Notes under the pieces: model-generated
Told to the model about the DNA's origin: nothing
The model's input: the letters and a program-made list of their open reading frames with translations, nothing else
The model's database searches: none
DNA from: Paracidovorax wautersii
GTDB lineage: Bacteria > Pseudomonadota > Gammaproteobacteria > Burkholderiales > Burkholderiaceae_C
Assembly: GCF_900113035.1 (NCBI RefSeq)
Contig: NZ_FONX01000003.1
Coordinates: 390,837-454,836, forward strand
Length of the DNA: 64,000 nucleotides
Direction: 5' to 3'
Shown: positions 28,482 through 37,561 of the stretch, piece after piece
Position numbering within the stretch: the stretch's first letter is position 1
Layout: each line of letters begins with the position of its first letter
Position numbers and translations under genes: made by a program

Positions 28482-29429
28482 TCAGGCGGAGGGGCGCACC
28501 GTTTCGGTGCTCTGCTGCTGCAGGTAGCTCCACAGCGCCTCGGCCATGCCCTTGGCCCCATCCTTGGCCGACGGCTTTTCGCGGTAGGCGCGCACCTCCA
28601 TCACCAGTTGCAGGTCTTCGACGCCAGGCGGCGCGGCGCTGACCAGGCGGCGCGAGCGCAGCTCCTTCTTCACGGCGCTGTGCGGCAGGAAGGCCACGCC
28701 GTGGCCCTCCAGCGCCATGGCCTTGAGGCCCTCGGCCATGTCGGTTTCATAGACGCGGTCGAGGTGGATGGCCGTGCCGGACTGCTTGAGGATCAGCTCT
28801 GTCACCCGCCCCAGGTAGGCGCCGGGCGCATAGCCCAGGTAGGGCAGCGGCTGGCCGGGGCGGCCGGGCAGTGCGAAAAGCGGCTGGCCGTCCGGCCCGG
28901 CCTTGGCGTAGGGCGAGAGCACCTCCTGCCCCAGGGTGACCATCTCGTAGCGGTTGGCATCGAGCTGCAGCGGCTGCGAGGGGTGGTGGTAGGCGATGAG
29001 CAGATCGCAGCCGCCTTCGACGAGGCGCATCACGGCGTCGTGGACGTTGAGCGCGATCAGCCGGCTCTTGAGCGGGCCGAACTTCTCGCGCAGGCTGGAC
29101 ACCCAGGCCGGAAAGAAGGTGAAGGCCAGCGTGTGCGGCACGGCGAACTCCACCATGTCCTGCCCCGCGCTGGTGTGGGCGCGCAGCATGGCGCGGGTGT
29201 TCTGCAGCGCCTGCAGCATCTCCAGCGCCTGGTCGTAGAGCGTCTTGCCCGCCGGGGTGAGCCGGGTGGGATAGGAGCTGCGGTCCACCAGATCGGTGCC
29301 CGCCCAGGCTTCGAGCGCCTGGATGCGGCGCGAAAAAGCCGGCTGCGTCACATGCCGCAATTGCGCCGAACGGCTGAAACTGCGTGTTTCCGCCAGGCTG
29401 ACGAAGTCCTCGAGCCACTTGGTTTCCAT
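28482..29429 (-). CDS. LysR-family transcriptional regulator
   Basis: 315 residues from METKWLEDFVSLAETRSFSR, the usual LysR start, so the ATG at 29429. Winged HTH at 1-60 (QLRHVTQPAFSRRIQALEAWAG), effector domain 90-300. Diverges from the dctQMP operon across 289 bases, the standard arrangement for a LysR activator and its target, so it likely controls that transporter in response to its substrate (inference). Confidence 0.92.
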   Translation of the reverse strand: METKWLEDFVSLAETRSFSRSAQLRHVTQPAFSRRIQALEAWAGTDLVDRSSYPTRLTPAGKTLYDQALEMLQALQNTRAMLRAHTSAGQDMVEFAVPHTLAFTFFPAWVSSLREKFGPLKSRLIALNVHDAVMRLVEGGCDLLIAYHHPSQPLQLDANRYEMVTLGQEVLSPYAKAGPDGQPLFALPGRPGQPLPYLGYAPGAYLGRVTELILKQSGTAIHLDRVYETDMAEGLKAMALEGHGVAFLPHSAVKKELRSRRLVSAAPPGVEDLQLVMEVRAYREKPSAKDGAKGMAEALWSYLQQQSTETVRPSA

Positions 29430-29718
29430 GGCGCGCATTATGGGCACGGCAGGGCGCCGCCCCAGGCGGCGCGCACCCCGCGCCGGCTTTGCTGCGCTGC
29501 GGGAACACCCCACGACGGCGCGCGCACCTTTGGTTGCAAAATGGCTCGGGGCGCCACCGCGCCCCAGGGGCTTTCCCCGCCAGGCCTGCGGCGCACGATG
29601 CCGTCAGGCGCCCTGCAGCCGCAGCACCCTTGCGCACCTGCATGGGCGATGTCCGCCCTTGCTGCCGTTCCGCCGATTCCCTGAAGCGCTTCCCTTTTCC
29701 CGCCCTCCTTCCCGACCC

Positions 29719-30315
29719 ATGTCCGCCCATCCTTCGCCCGGCTCCGCGCCGGACGCACCCGCTCGCGGCCCCGGCAGCGACGCCAACGACCCGCCCCGCT
29801 CCCTCTGCATCGAAGACTGGCTCACCGTGATCGTGATGGCGCTGCTCGCGCTCATCACCTTCGCCAACGTGCTGGTGCGCTACTTCACCAATTCCTCGTT
29901 CGCGTGGACGGAGGAGATCTCCGTCTTCCTGATGATCGTGCTGGCGCTGGTGGCCGGCTCCGCCGCCGTGGCGCGCGACCGGCACATCCGCATCGAATGG
30001 TTCGCAGAGCGCGGCTCGCCCGCGCGGCGCCGCTTCCTCGCGCAGTTCGGCGCGGCCCTGGTGGCGGTGCTGTTCGGCGTGATCGCCGTGCTCAGCGTGC
30101 GCGTGGTCTATGACGACTTCCGCTTCGAGGAGACCTCGCCCGGCATCGGCGTGCCGCAGTGGTGGTATTCGGTCTGGCTGCCGATCCTGTCGCTGCTCAT
30201 CACCTGGCGCGCCATCGGCCTCTACATCCGCCGGGGCCGCCAGCCCGATGCGTTCTTCACCGATGCCGAAGCGGCCCCGGGCACGCCGGGCCTGCCGCAG
30301 GAGCGCCAGCCATGA
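29719..30315 (+). CDS. TRAP transporter small permease (DctQ)
   Basis: 198 residues, four transmembrane helices. LALITFANVLVRYFTNSSFAWTEEISVFLMI and DRHIRIEWFAE match the DctQ domain. Pro/Ala-rich N-terminal 30 residues. Its stop overlaps the dctM start by 4 bases. Confidence 0.92.
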   Translation: MSAHPSPGSAPDAPARGPGSDANDPPRSLCIEDWLTVIVMALLALITFANVLVRYFTNSSFAWTEEISVFLMIVLALVAGSAAVARDRHIRIEWFAERGSPARRRFLAQFGAALVAVLFGVIAVLSVRVVYDDFRFEETSPGIGVPQWWYSVWLPILSLLITWRAIGLYIRRGRQPDAFFTDAEAAPGTPGLPQERQP

Positions 30316-31610
30316 TCGCCACCCTGCTCTTCGTCGCCTTCCTGGCGCTGATGTTCGTGGGCGTGCCCATCGGCGCGGCCCTGGGCCTGGCGGGCGCCGC
30401 CGCCATCGCGCTGGCCAACCAGGACGCGCAGTGGTTCGGCCTGCTGGCCGTGCCGCAGAACTTCTATGCCGGCCTGGGCAAGTACCCGCTGCTGGCCATT
30501 CCCATGTTCGTGCTGGTGGGCTCGATCTTCGACCGCTCGGGCGTGGCGCTGCGCCTGGTCAACTTCGCCGTCGCCATCGTGGGCCGGGGCCCCGGCATGC
30601 TGCCGCTGGTGGCGATCGCCGTGGCCATGTTCCTGGGCGGCATCTCGGGCTCGGGGCCGGCCAACGCGGCGGCCGTGGGCGGCGTGATGATCGCGGCCAT
30701 GAGCCGCGCGGGCTACCCGGGCAGCTTCTCGGCCAGCGTGGTGGGCGCGGCGGCGGCCACCGACATCCTGATCCCGCCCTCGGTCGCCTTCATCATCTAT
30801 TCGGTGCTGGTGCCGGGCGCCTCGGTGCCGGCGCTGTTCGCGGCCGGCATGATCCCTGGCGTGCTGGCCGGCATCGCGCTGATCGTTCCCGCCGTGTGGC
30901 TGGCGCGCAAGCACAAGATGGGAGCGCTCGAAGCCTCCATGCCGCGCCCCGCATTCTGGAAGAGCCTGCACGAAGCCTCCTGGGGCCTGGCCGCGCCGGT
31001 GCTGATCCTGGGCGGCATGCGCGCGGGCTGGTTCACGCCCACCGAGGCGGCCGTGGTGGCGGTGTTCTACGGCCTGTTCGTGGGCATGTGCATCCACCGC
31101 ACCATCACCTGGCGCGACCTGTTCCCCATCCTGCGCGAGGCGGGCGAGCTCTCGGCCGTGATCCTGCTGGTGGTATCGCTGGCGGGCATCTTCGCGTTCT
31201 CGCTGTCCACGCTGGGCGTGATCGACCCGGTGGCCAACGCCATCGTGCATTCGGGCCTGGGCGAATACGGCGTACTGGCGCTGCTGATCCTGCTGCTGAT
31301 CACCGTGGGCATGTTCCTGGACGGCATCTCGATCTTCCTGATCTTCGTGCCGCTGCTGCTGCCCATCATGAACCACTACCACTGGGACCCGGTGTGGTTC
31401 GGCGTGATCCTCACGCTCAAGGTGGCACTGGGCCAGTTCACGCCGCCGCTGGCCGTGAACCTGATGGTGTCGTGCCGCATCGCCGGCGTGCGCATGGAAT
31501 CCACCGTGCGCTGGGTGGGCCCCATGCTGCTGGCCATGGGCCTGGTGATGCTGCTGGTCATCGCCTTCCCGCAACTGGCCCTGTGGCTGCCCGCCCGGCT
31601 GGGCTACTGA
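30312..31610 (+). CDS. TRAP transporter large permease (DctM)
   Basis: 432 residues with about twelve helices. GVPIGAALGLAG, PLLAIPMFVLVGSIFDRSG, FLGGISGSGPANAAAVGGVMI and FTPPLAVNLMVSCRIA are conserved DctM elements lining the sodium and substrate path. Normal family length. Confidence 0.94.
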   Translation: MIATLLFVAFLALMFVGVPIGAALGLAGAAAIALANQDAQWFGLLAVPQNFYAGLGKYPLLAIPMFVLVGSIFDRSGVALRLVNFAVAIVGRGPGMLPLVAIAVAMFLGGISGSGPANAAAVGGVMIAAMSRAGYPGSFSASVVGAAAATDILIPPSVAFIIYSVLVPGASVPALFAAGMIPGVLAGIALIVPAVWLARKHKMGALEASMPRPAFWKSLHEASWGLAAPVLILGGMRAGWFTPTEAAVVAVFYGLFVGMCIHRTITWRDLFPILREAGELSAVILLVVSLAGIFAFSLSTLGVIDPVANAIVHSGLGEYGVLALLILLLITVGMFLDGISIFLIFVPLLLPIMNHYHWDPVWFGVILTLKVALGQFTPPLAVNLMVSCRIAGVRMESTVRWVGPMLLAMGLVMLLVIAFPQLALWLPARLGY

Positions 31611-31646
31611 CCGAATACCGATTCATACGACAAGGAGACTGAAACC

Positions 31647-32687
31647 ATGAAACTGCGCACCTTCCTCGCCTCCGCCGTGGCGGCCGCCGCCGCCCTCGCC
31701 TTCAGCGCCGCGCCCGCGCTGGCGCAGGGCAACTACAAGAGCGAATACCGCATGTCGCTGGTGCTGGGCACGGCCTTTCCCTGGGGCAAGGGCGGCGAGA
31801 TCTGGGCGGGCAAGGTCCGCGAGCGCACGCAGGGCCGCATCAACATCAAGCTCTACCCGGGCGTGTCGCTGATCCAGGGCGACCAGACGCGCGAATTCAG
31901 CGCGCTGCGCCAGGGCGTGATCGACATGGCCATCGGCTCGACCATCAACTGGTCGCCGCAGGTCAAGCAGCTCAACCTGTTCTCGCTGCCCTTCTTCTTC
32001 CCCGATTACGCTGCCGTCGATGCCGTGACCCAGGGCGAGGCCGGCAAGACGATCTTCCAGACGCTGGACAAGGCCGGCGTGGTGCCGCTGGCCTGGGGCG
32101 AGAACGGCTACCGCGAGATCTCCAATTCCAAGCGCCCCATCAAGACCCCAGCGGACCTGAAGGGCATGAAGATCCGCGTGGTCGGCTCGCCCCTGTTCCT
32201 CGACACCTTCACAGCCCTGGGCGCCAACCCCACGCAGATGAGCTGGGCCGACGCCCAGCCCGCCATGGCCAGCGGCGCGGTCGATGGGCAGGAGAACCCG
32301 CTGTCGGTCTATATGGCGGCCAAGCTCTACACCGTGGCGCAGAAGTACGTCACGCTGTGGAACTACATGAACGACCCGCTGATCTTCGTGGTCAACAAGG
32401 ACATCTGGAACAGCTGGACCCCGGCCGACCGCGAGATCGTGAAGCAGGCCGCCATCGACGCGGGCAAGGAGCAGATCGCCATCGCCCGCAAGGGCCTGGT
32501 GGAGGCCGACAAGCCCCTGCTCAAGGAGATCGCCAGCCACGGCGTGACGGTGACGCAGCTCAGCCCCGAAGAGCGCCAGGCCTTCGTGCAGGCCACGCGG
32601 CCGGTGGTGGACAAGTGGAAGGGCGCCATCGGCGCCGACCTGGTGGGCGCGGCCGAGAAGGCCATCGCCGCACGCAAGAAGCCCTGA
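31647..32687 (+). CDS. TRAP transporter solute-binding protein (DctP)
   Basis: 346 residues; signal peptide cleaved near APALAQG. YPGVSLIQGDQTREFSALRQGVIDMAIGS and LKGMKIRVVGSPLFLDTFTALGANPTQMSW contain the DctP substrate-binding Arg region. Ribosome site AAGGAGA. Substrate probably a carboxylate, not determinable here. Confidence 0.94.
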   Translation: MKLRTFLASAVAAAAALAFSAAPALAQGNYKSEYRMSLVLGTAFPWGKGGEIWAGKVRERTQGRINIKLYPGVSLIQGDQTREFSALRQGVIDMAIGSTINWSPQVKQLNLFSLPFFFPDYAAVDAVTQGEAGKTIFQTLDKAGVVPLAWGENGYREISNSKRPIKTPADLKGMKIRVVGSPLFLDTFTALGANPTQMSWADAQPAMASGAVDGQENPLSVYMAAKLYTVAQKYVTLWNYMNDPLIFVVNKDIWNSWTPADREIVKQAAIDAGKEQIAIARKGLVEADKPLLKEIASHGVTVTQLSPEERQAFVQATRPVVDKWKGAIGADLVGAAEKAIAARKKP

Positions 32688-32711
32688 ACCTCAGCCGGCT
32701 TGCGCCACCCG

Positions 32712-32736
32712 AGCCCCGCCCCGGCGGGGCTTTTTT
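32712..32736 (+). terminator. rho-independent terminator after dctP
   Basis: A 9-bp GC-rich stem with a 2-base loop followed by six Ts, 25 bases after the dctP stop. Confidence 0.92.
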
Positions 32737-32746
32737 CATGGCCGCT

Positions 32747-33067
32747 TCAGCGCAGCGCGGGCGGGTGCTTGACCGCGTTCATCGCCAGCTTGCGGGCCAC
32801 GGCGGCTTCCAGGTCCACGCCGGTGTGGTCGGCCAGCTGCAGCAGGTAGAGCAGCACGTCGGCCATTTCCTCGCCCACGCGCTCGCGCCCCTCGCGCTGC
32901 TGCGTGAGCGACTGCGACTCTTCGGGCGTGAGCCACTGGAACAGCTCCAGCAGCTCGGCCGATTCCACCATCAGCGCCATCGCCAGGTTCTTGGGCGTGT
33001 GGAACGGCTGCCAGTCCCGGGCCGCGGCGAAGTCGCGCAGCTGGCGCTGCAGGGCGGGTACATCCAT
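32747..33067 (-). CDS. MazG-like nucleotide pyrophosphohydrolase
   Basis: 106 residues from the ATG at 33067. NLAMALMVESAELLELFQWL (ExxE half) and EEMADVLLYLLQLADHTGVDL (ExxD half) are the metal-binding helices of the all-alpha NTP pyrophosphatase family (dCTPase/RS21-C6 type). Removes non-canonical or excess dNTPs. A tetranucleotide repeat begins 18 bases upstream of its start. Confidence 0.88.
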   Translation of the reverse strand: MDVPALQRQLRDFAAARDWQPFHTPKNLAMALMVESAELLELFQWLTPEESQSLTQQREGRERVGEEMADVLLYLLQLADHTGVDLEAAVARKLAMNAVKHPPALR

Positions 33068-33085
33068 CGTCGGTCTTCCATTCGA

Positions 33086-33136
33086 TCGATCAATCAATCA
33101 ATCAATCAATTAATCAATCACTATCAATTCAATAGC
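33086..33136. repeat. ATCA tetranucleotide repeat with REP-like core
   Basis: Nine imperfect ATCA/ATTA units (33086-33120) run straight into CTATCAATTCAATAGC (33121-33136), the core of the repeat family at 7130 and 24210. It lies between the ABC exporter stop and the pyrophosphohydrolase start. Slippage would alter the spacing of promoter elements, not a reading frame. Confidence 0.75.
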
Positions 33137-33159
33137 AAACTGCCCAGGTGGGTCGCGCG

Positions 33160-35001
33160 CTAGCCGGCGATTTCGCCATGGCTCTGCTGCAGCGCCCACA
33201 TGCTGGCGTAGCGCCCGCCGCGGGCCAGCAGCTCGGCATGGGTGCCGCGCTCCACGATCTGGCCGGCGTCCATCACCAGGATCTCGTGGGCATCGACCAC
33301 GGTGGAGAGGCGGTGGGCGATGAGCAGCGTGGTCTTGCCTTCGGCGGCGCTTTTCAGCTCGGCCTGGATGGCACGTTCGTTGGCCGAATCCAGCGCGCTG
33401 GTGGCCTCGTCGAAGATGAGGATGGGCGGGTCCTTGAGCAGCGTGCGGGCGATGGCCACGCGCTGCTTCTCGCCGCCCGAGAGCTTGAGCCCGCGCTCGC
33501 CCACCGGCGTGGCGTAGCCCTGCGGCGTGGCGGCGATGAAGCCGTGGATGCGCGCGGCCTGCGCGGCGGCCTGCACCTCCTGCTGCGTGGCGCCGGGCCG
33601 GCCGTAGGCGATGTTGTAGGCGATGGTGTCGTTGAACAGCACGGTGTCCTGCGGCACGATGCCGATGGCGCGGCGCACGCTGTGCTGCGTCACGGCACGC
33701 AGGTCCTGCCCGCCGATGGTGATGGCGCCGGCCTGGATGTCGTAGAAGCGGTAGAGCAGCCGCGCCAGGGTCGATTTGCCCGAGCCCGAGGGGCCCACCA
33801 CCGCCACCGTCCGGCCGGCCGGGATCTCGAAGCTCACGCCGCGCAGGATGGGCCGCGCCGGGTCGTAGGCGAACCGGACGCCTTCGAAACGCACGGCGGG
33901 CGGGCCCGCCAGCTGCAGCGGTGCGGCGCCGGGGGCGTCGGCAACCTCGCGCTCGCGGTCCATCAGCGTGAACATCTTGTCCAGATCGGTCAGGCTCTGC
34001 TTGATCTCGCGGTAGATCACGCCCAGGAAGTTGAGCGGGATGTAGAGCTGGATCATGAAGGCGTTGACCATGACCAGGTCGCCCACCGTCATGCGCCCGT
34101 CGGCCACGCCCTGGGCCGCGCGCCAGAGCATGGCGACCAGCCCGGTGGCGATGATGAGCTGCTGGCCGGTGTTGAGCAGCGACAGCGAGTTCTGGCTCTT
34201 GAGGCGCGCGCGGCGCAGGCGCTGCAGGCTCTCGTCGTAGCGCTGCGCCTCGAAGGCTTCGTTGTTGAAGTACTTCACCGTCTCGTAGTTCAGCAGCGAA
34301 TCGATGGCCTTGGAATGCGCGGCCGAGTCGAATTCGTTGGCCTGCCGGCGGAAGTGCGTGCGCCATTCGGTCACGCTCACGGTGAAGGCGATGTAGCAGG
34401 CCAGCGCCGCCAGCGTGATCCAGGCGAAGCCCGCATCGAAGCGCACGGCCAGCACGGTGAGCACCATGAACACTTCCACCAGCGTGGCGCCGATGTTGAA
34501 CAGCGTGAACGAGATCAGCGACTGGATGCTGCTCATGCCGCGCTCGATGTCGCGCGTCATGCCGCCGGTCTGCCGCTCCAGGTGGAAGCGCAGCGAGAGC
34601 GCGTGCAGATGCTCGAAGGTCTGCAGCGCGATGGCGCGCGCCGCGCCCTGCGTGGCCTTGGCGAAGACCAGCTCGCGCAGTTCGGTGAACACCGAGGTGG
34701 AGAGCCGCAGCAGCCCATAGGCCACGATCAGCGCCATGGGCACGGCCACCACGGCGGCGGGGCTGCCGGGCGGGATCGTCATCGCATCGACCAGGTGCTT
34801 GAGCAGCAGCGGCACGCCCACGTTGGCGCTCTTGGCGATGAAGACGAAGGCCAGCGCGGCGGCCACGCGCCACTTGTAATCCCAGAGATAGGGCAGCAGC
34901 CGGGCGATGGTGCCCCAGTCGGAGCGTGGCGAAGCGGAGAGGGACGCCGGGGCCGAGGCGGCCGGGCGGAGGTGGGCTGCAGATTCGCCGTGGGGGCGCA
35001 T
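33160..35001 (-). CDS. ATM1-type ABC exporter (fused membrane and ATPase domains)
   Basis: 613 residues from the ATG at 35001. Six-helix ABC transporter domain (45-330) containing [17 protein letters not shown], the signature of ATM1/ABCB7-type exporters of glutathione- or metal-linked species. ATPase domain: [10 protein letters not shown] (Walker A), [26 protein letters not shown] (Walker B) and IAHRLST. In bacteria the family is tied to Fe-S homeostasis and heavy-metal tolerance. Diverges from the thioesterase gene. Confidence 0.9.
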   Translation of the reverse strand: MRPHGESAAHLRPAASAPASLSASPRSDWGTIARLLPYLWDYKWRVAAALAFVFIAKSANVGVPLLLKHLVDAMTIPPGSPAAVVAVPMALIVAYGLLRLSTSVFTELRELVFAKATQGAARAIALQTFEHLHALSLRFHLERQTGGMTRDIERGMSSIQSLISFTLFNIGATLVEVFMVLTVLAVRFDAGFAWITLAALACYIAFTVSVTEWRTHFRRQANEFDSAAHSKAIDSLLNYETVKYFNNEAFEAQRYDESLQRLRRARLKSQNSLSLLNTGQQLIIATGLVAMLWRAAQGVADGRMTVGDLVMVNAFMIQLYIPLNFLGVIYREIKQSLTDLDKMFTLMDREREVADAPGAAPLQLAGPPAVRFEGVRFAYDPARPILRGVSFEIPAGRTVAVVGPSGSGKSTLARLLYRFYDIQAGAITIGGQDLRAVTQHSVRRAIGIVPQDTVLFNDTIAYNIAYGRPGATQQEVQAAAQAARIHGFIAATPQGYATPVGERGLKLSGGEKQRVAIARTLLKDPPILIFDEATSALDSANERAIQAELKSAAEGKTTLLIAHRLSTVVDAHEILVMDAGQIVERGTHAELLARGGRYASMWALQQSHGEIAG

Positions 35002-35042
35002 GAGGGACAATTCCGGTTGTTGTTTTTACCGAGATTGTGCCC

Positions 35043-35519
35043 ATGACCGAATCCCCCAGCCCCGCGCGTGCCGCAGCGCGTGCGCCTGCCATGCTGACCA
35101 CCCTGCCCGCAGACAAGGAACTGGTGCTCAAGGTCATCCCCATGCCCGGCGACTGCAACGCCAACGGCGACATCTTCGGCGGCTGGGTGATGGCGCAGGT
35201 GGATCTCGCCGGATCGGTGCTTCCCGCGCGCTACGTGCAGGGCCGCATGGCCACGGTGGCGGTGAACGAATTCGTCTTCAAGCAGCCGGTGCGGGTGGGC
35301 GACATCCTCTCGTTCTACGCGAGCGTGCAGCGCATCGGCCGCACATCGGTGACGGTGGAAGTCGAGGTCTATGCCGAACGCTTCGCCACCCAGGGCAAGT
35401 ACCTGAAGGTCACCGAGGCGCGCCTGACCTATGTGGCCATCGACGCCTCCGGCCGGCCCCGGCCGATCCCGCCGCGTGCGGAAGACGACGCGGCGGACGG
35501 AACGCTGACCACGGAGTGA
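35043..35519 (+). CDS. YciA-type acyl-CoA thioesterase
   Basis: 158 residues. DCNANGDIFGGWVMAQVDLAG is the hot-dog active-site helix with Asn/Asp, and VNEFVFKQPVRVGDILSFYASV follows, as in YciA/BACH. Hydrolyses acyl-CoAs. An upstream in-frame GTG is possible but the ATG is preferred. Confidence 0.9.
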   Translation: MTESPSPARAAARAPAMLTTLPADKELVLKVIPMPGDCNANGDIFGGWVMAQVDLAGSVLPARYVQGRMATVAVNEFVFKQPVRVGDILSFYASVQRIGRTSVTVEVEVYAERFATQGKYLKVTEARLTYVAIDASGRPRPIPPRAEDDAADGTLTTE

Positions 35520-35664
35520 GTCAGCGCACGAGGGATTGCTGGATTAATTGATGAATTAATTGATTGGCTGGTTGATGGAGTGAAACGGAAACCGGGCAGC
35601 GAGAGCGCGCCCGGTGGAAAGCCATCGAGCTGCGGCGCCCGGGCGGGCCCGCCGCAGCTGCCGC

Positions 35665-36249
35665 TCAGGCCGCAGCGAGGGCCGGCGTTTCGTTGCGTGG
35701 CGCGGTATAGGCCGGCGCGCTGCTTGCGCTGCTGCTGCGGCTGGCGCTCATGCCCGCCTCGATCTCGCCCGAGAGCTGGCCGCCTTCTTCGATCACCACC
35801 TTGCCGTAGCGGATCTTGCCCGTGACCTTGCCGGTGCTGTAGATCACCAGCTTCTGGCGCACGGTGAGGGTGCCGTCGAACTCGCCATGGATCTCGGCGA
35901 TGTCGATCTCGGCCGATCCGCGGAACGCGCCCTGCTCGGCGATGTGGATCACGCGCGAATCCATCGTGGCTTCGACCGTGCCCTCGACCACCAGCGTGTC
36001 GCAGTCGGTGATCTCCACGCCCTTGAGCTTGATGTTCGGGCCCACGGTGAGCTTGCTGCCGGCGCCCTCGGTGACGGCCGATGCCGCCGTCGCGGCGGGG
36101 CTGGCCGTAAGGGGCTTGCCGGCGGCACTGGCGCCGGCGGCGGGATTCAGGGTGCCCGGGGTGGTCGCGCCCCCCAGCACGGAGTTGGATTGGCGGGGCT
36201 GGAATGCGTCGGGTTCACGCTTGCCAAAGAACGGGTTTTGCACGGCCAT
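35665..36249 (-). CDS. bactofilin
   Basis: 194 residues. The central DUF583 beta-helix (75-165: VGPNIKLKGVEITDCDTLVVEG, GAFRGSAEIDIAEIHGEFDG, VTGKIRYGKVVIEEGGQLSG) is flanked by disordered Ala/Ser-rich tails, the bactofilin layout. These polymerise without nucleotide into membrane-associated cytoskeletal filaments. No peptidase partner gene adjacent. Confidence 0.9.
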   Translation of the reverse strand: MAVQNPFFGKREPDAFQPRQSNSVLGGATTPGTLNPAAGASAAGKPLTASPAATAASAVTEGAGSKLTVGPNIKLKGVEITDCDTLVVEGTVEATMDSRVIHIAEQGAFRGSAEIDIAEIHGEFDGTLTVRQKLVIYSTGKVTGKIRYGKVVIEEGGQLSGEIEAGMSASRSSSASSAPAYTAPRNETPALAAA

Positions 36250-36446
36250 CAGATCTCCTTGAAAAGAGAGGCCATGCTAGGAGGGCTGCTGCGGGAAATA
36301 TCCCCGCATCCGGCAATAACGGTAACGAAACCCCTCGTTCGTTGCATGCGCTTGCAGGGTTTGCAGCGGCACACAGCGGGCATCCCGGATGGTGGAGCGC
36401 AGCGCTCCCCGGCACCTCGGCCCAAGGCCGAGAGCCGAAGGCCGGT

Positions 36447-36735
36447 TTCAGCAGGCGCTGAAATCAGGGCGCCGTTTTTAACGAAAACCTCTGCGCCGCT
36501 GCGCGGCACGCTACCTGGCGGTAGCCCCTGATTTCAGCAGGCGCTGAAATCAGGGCGCCGTTTTTGACGAAAACCTCTGGGCCGCTACGCGGCACGCTAC
36601 CTGACGGTAGCCCCTGATTTCAGCAGGCGCTGAAATCAGGGCGCCGTTTTTGACGAAAACCTCTGCGCCGCTACGCGGCACGCTACCTCGCGGTAGCCCC
36701 TGATTTCAGCAGGCGCTGAAATCAGGACGCCGTTT
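36447..36735. repeat. 86-bp tandem repeat, three units plus a partial fourth
   Basis: Units start at 36447, 36533, 36619 and 36705 (period exactly 86). Each carries a 12-bp perfect inverted repeat CCTGATTTCAGC/GCTGAAATCAGG with a 4-base loop, a GCCGC/GCGGC hairpin and a GCTACC/GGTAGC hairpin. Units differ at only a few bases. The fourth copy contains the stop codon and last codons of the enoyl-CoA hydratase gene, so the array seems to have grown from that gene's 3' end. The rest of the gap (36250-36446) holds nothing I recognise. Confidence 0.93.
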
Positions 36736-37515
36736 TTCCATGAACGCGGTGAAGGCTTCGCGGGCGGCGGGCTGGGTGAGCATGCGGCCGAAGCTCTCGC
36801 CTTCATGGGCGATGCGCTCGAGCACGGCGGCCTGGCCGGCGCCCTTCATGAGGCGCTTGGTCTCGATCAGCGAGCTGAGCGGCTTGGCGGCGAGCTTGCG
36901 GGCCTGGGTCTGGGCGACCATGTTGCACTCGGTGGGCGGCACCACGCGGTTGACCAGGCCCACTTCCAGCGCGGCCTCGGCCATGAAGGGCTCGCCCAGC
37001 AGCAGCGCCTCGGCCGCGCGGTGGTAGCCGAACATGCGCGGCACCAGCAGGCTGGAGGCCGCCTCGGGGCACAGGCCGAGGTTCACGAAGGGCATGGAGA
37101 ACGCGGCGTTGTCGCCCGCATAGACCAGGTCGCAATGGAACAGCATGGTGGTGCCGATGCCCACGGCCGGGCCGCAGACGGCGGCGACCACGGGCTTGGG
37201 GAAGGTGGCGATGCCGCGCAGGAAGCGGAACACGGGCGAATCCTGCGCCGAAGGCTTTTGCTCCAGGAAGTCGCCGATGTCGTTGCCCGCGCTGAAGATG
37301 GCCACGTCGCCCTGCAGCACGACCACGCGCACGGCCGGGTCCTGCGCAGCGGCGTCGAGGGCGTCGGCCAGGGTCGCGTACATGGCGCGGGTGATGGAGT
37401 TCTTCTTGTCCAGCCGGTTGAAGGTGATGGTGGTGATGCCGGCTTCGGTGTGGATCAGGATGTCCTGCGAGGCGCCTTCGGCCTGCGGGGATGCGGTGGC
37501 GGTGGAATCGGTCAT
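36706..37515 (-). CDS. enoyl-CoA hydratase/isomerase family protein
   Basis: 269 residues from the ATG at 37515. IFSAGNDIGDF and GPAVGIGTTMLFHCDLVYA form the two oxyanion-hole segments of the crotonase fold. LGLCPEAASSLLVPR has the single Glu of the PEAxSS pattern of isomerase-like members instead of the hydratase Gly-Gly, so it may act on double-bond position. The last five residues, DFSAC, are encoded within the tandem repeat. Tail gene of the beta-oxidation cluster. Confidence 0.88.
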   Translation of the reverse strand: MTDSTATASPQAEGASQDILIHTEAGITTITFNRLDKKNSITRAMYATLADALDAAAQDPAVRVVVLQGDVAIFSAGNDIGDFLEQKPSAQDSPVFRFLRGIATFPKPVVAAVCGPAVGIGTTMLFHCDLVYAGDNAAFSMPFVNLGLCPEAASSLLVPRMFGYHRAAEALLLGEPFMAEAALEVGLVNRVVPPTECNMVAQTQARKLAAKPLSSLIETKRLMKGAGQAAVLERIAHEGESFGRMLTQPAAREAFTAFMEKRRPDFSAC

Positions 37516-37561
37516 GCGGAGGTCCTTTCTTGCGTGCTGCGGCTGGGTGGGGGGCGCCGCA

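Noticed and set aside
28123..28533. 136-codon minus-strand frame upstream of gltI
   Set aside because: Begins within the LysR gene in another frame, Arg/Trp-rich, no ribosome site and no family pattern.
36447..36735. Possible CRISPR array
   Set aside because: The 86-bp units are head-to-tail with no unique spacers, and no cas genes are nearby.
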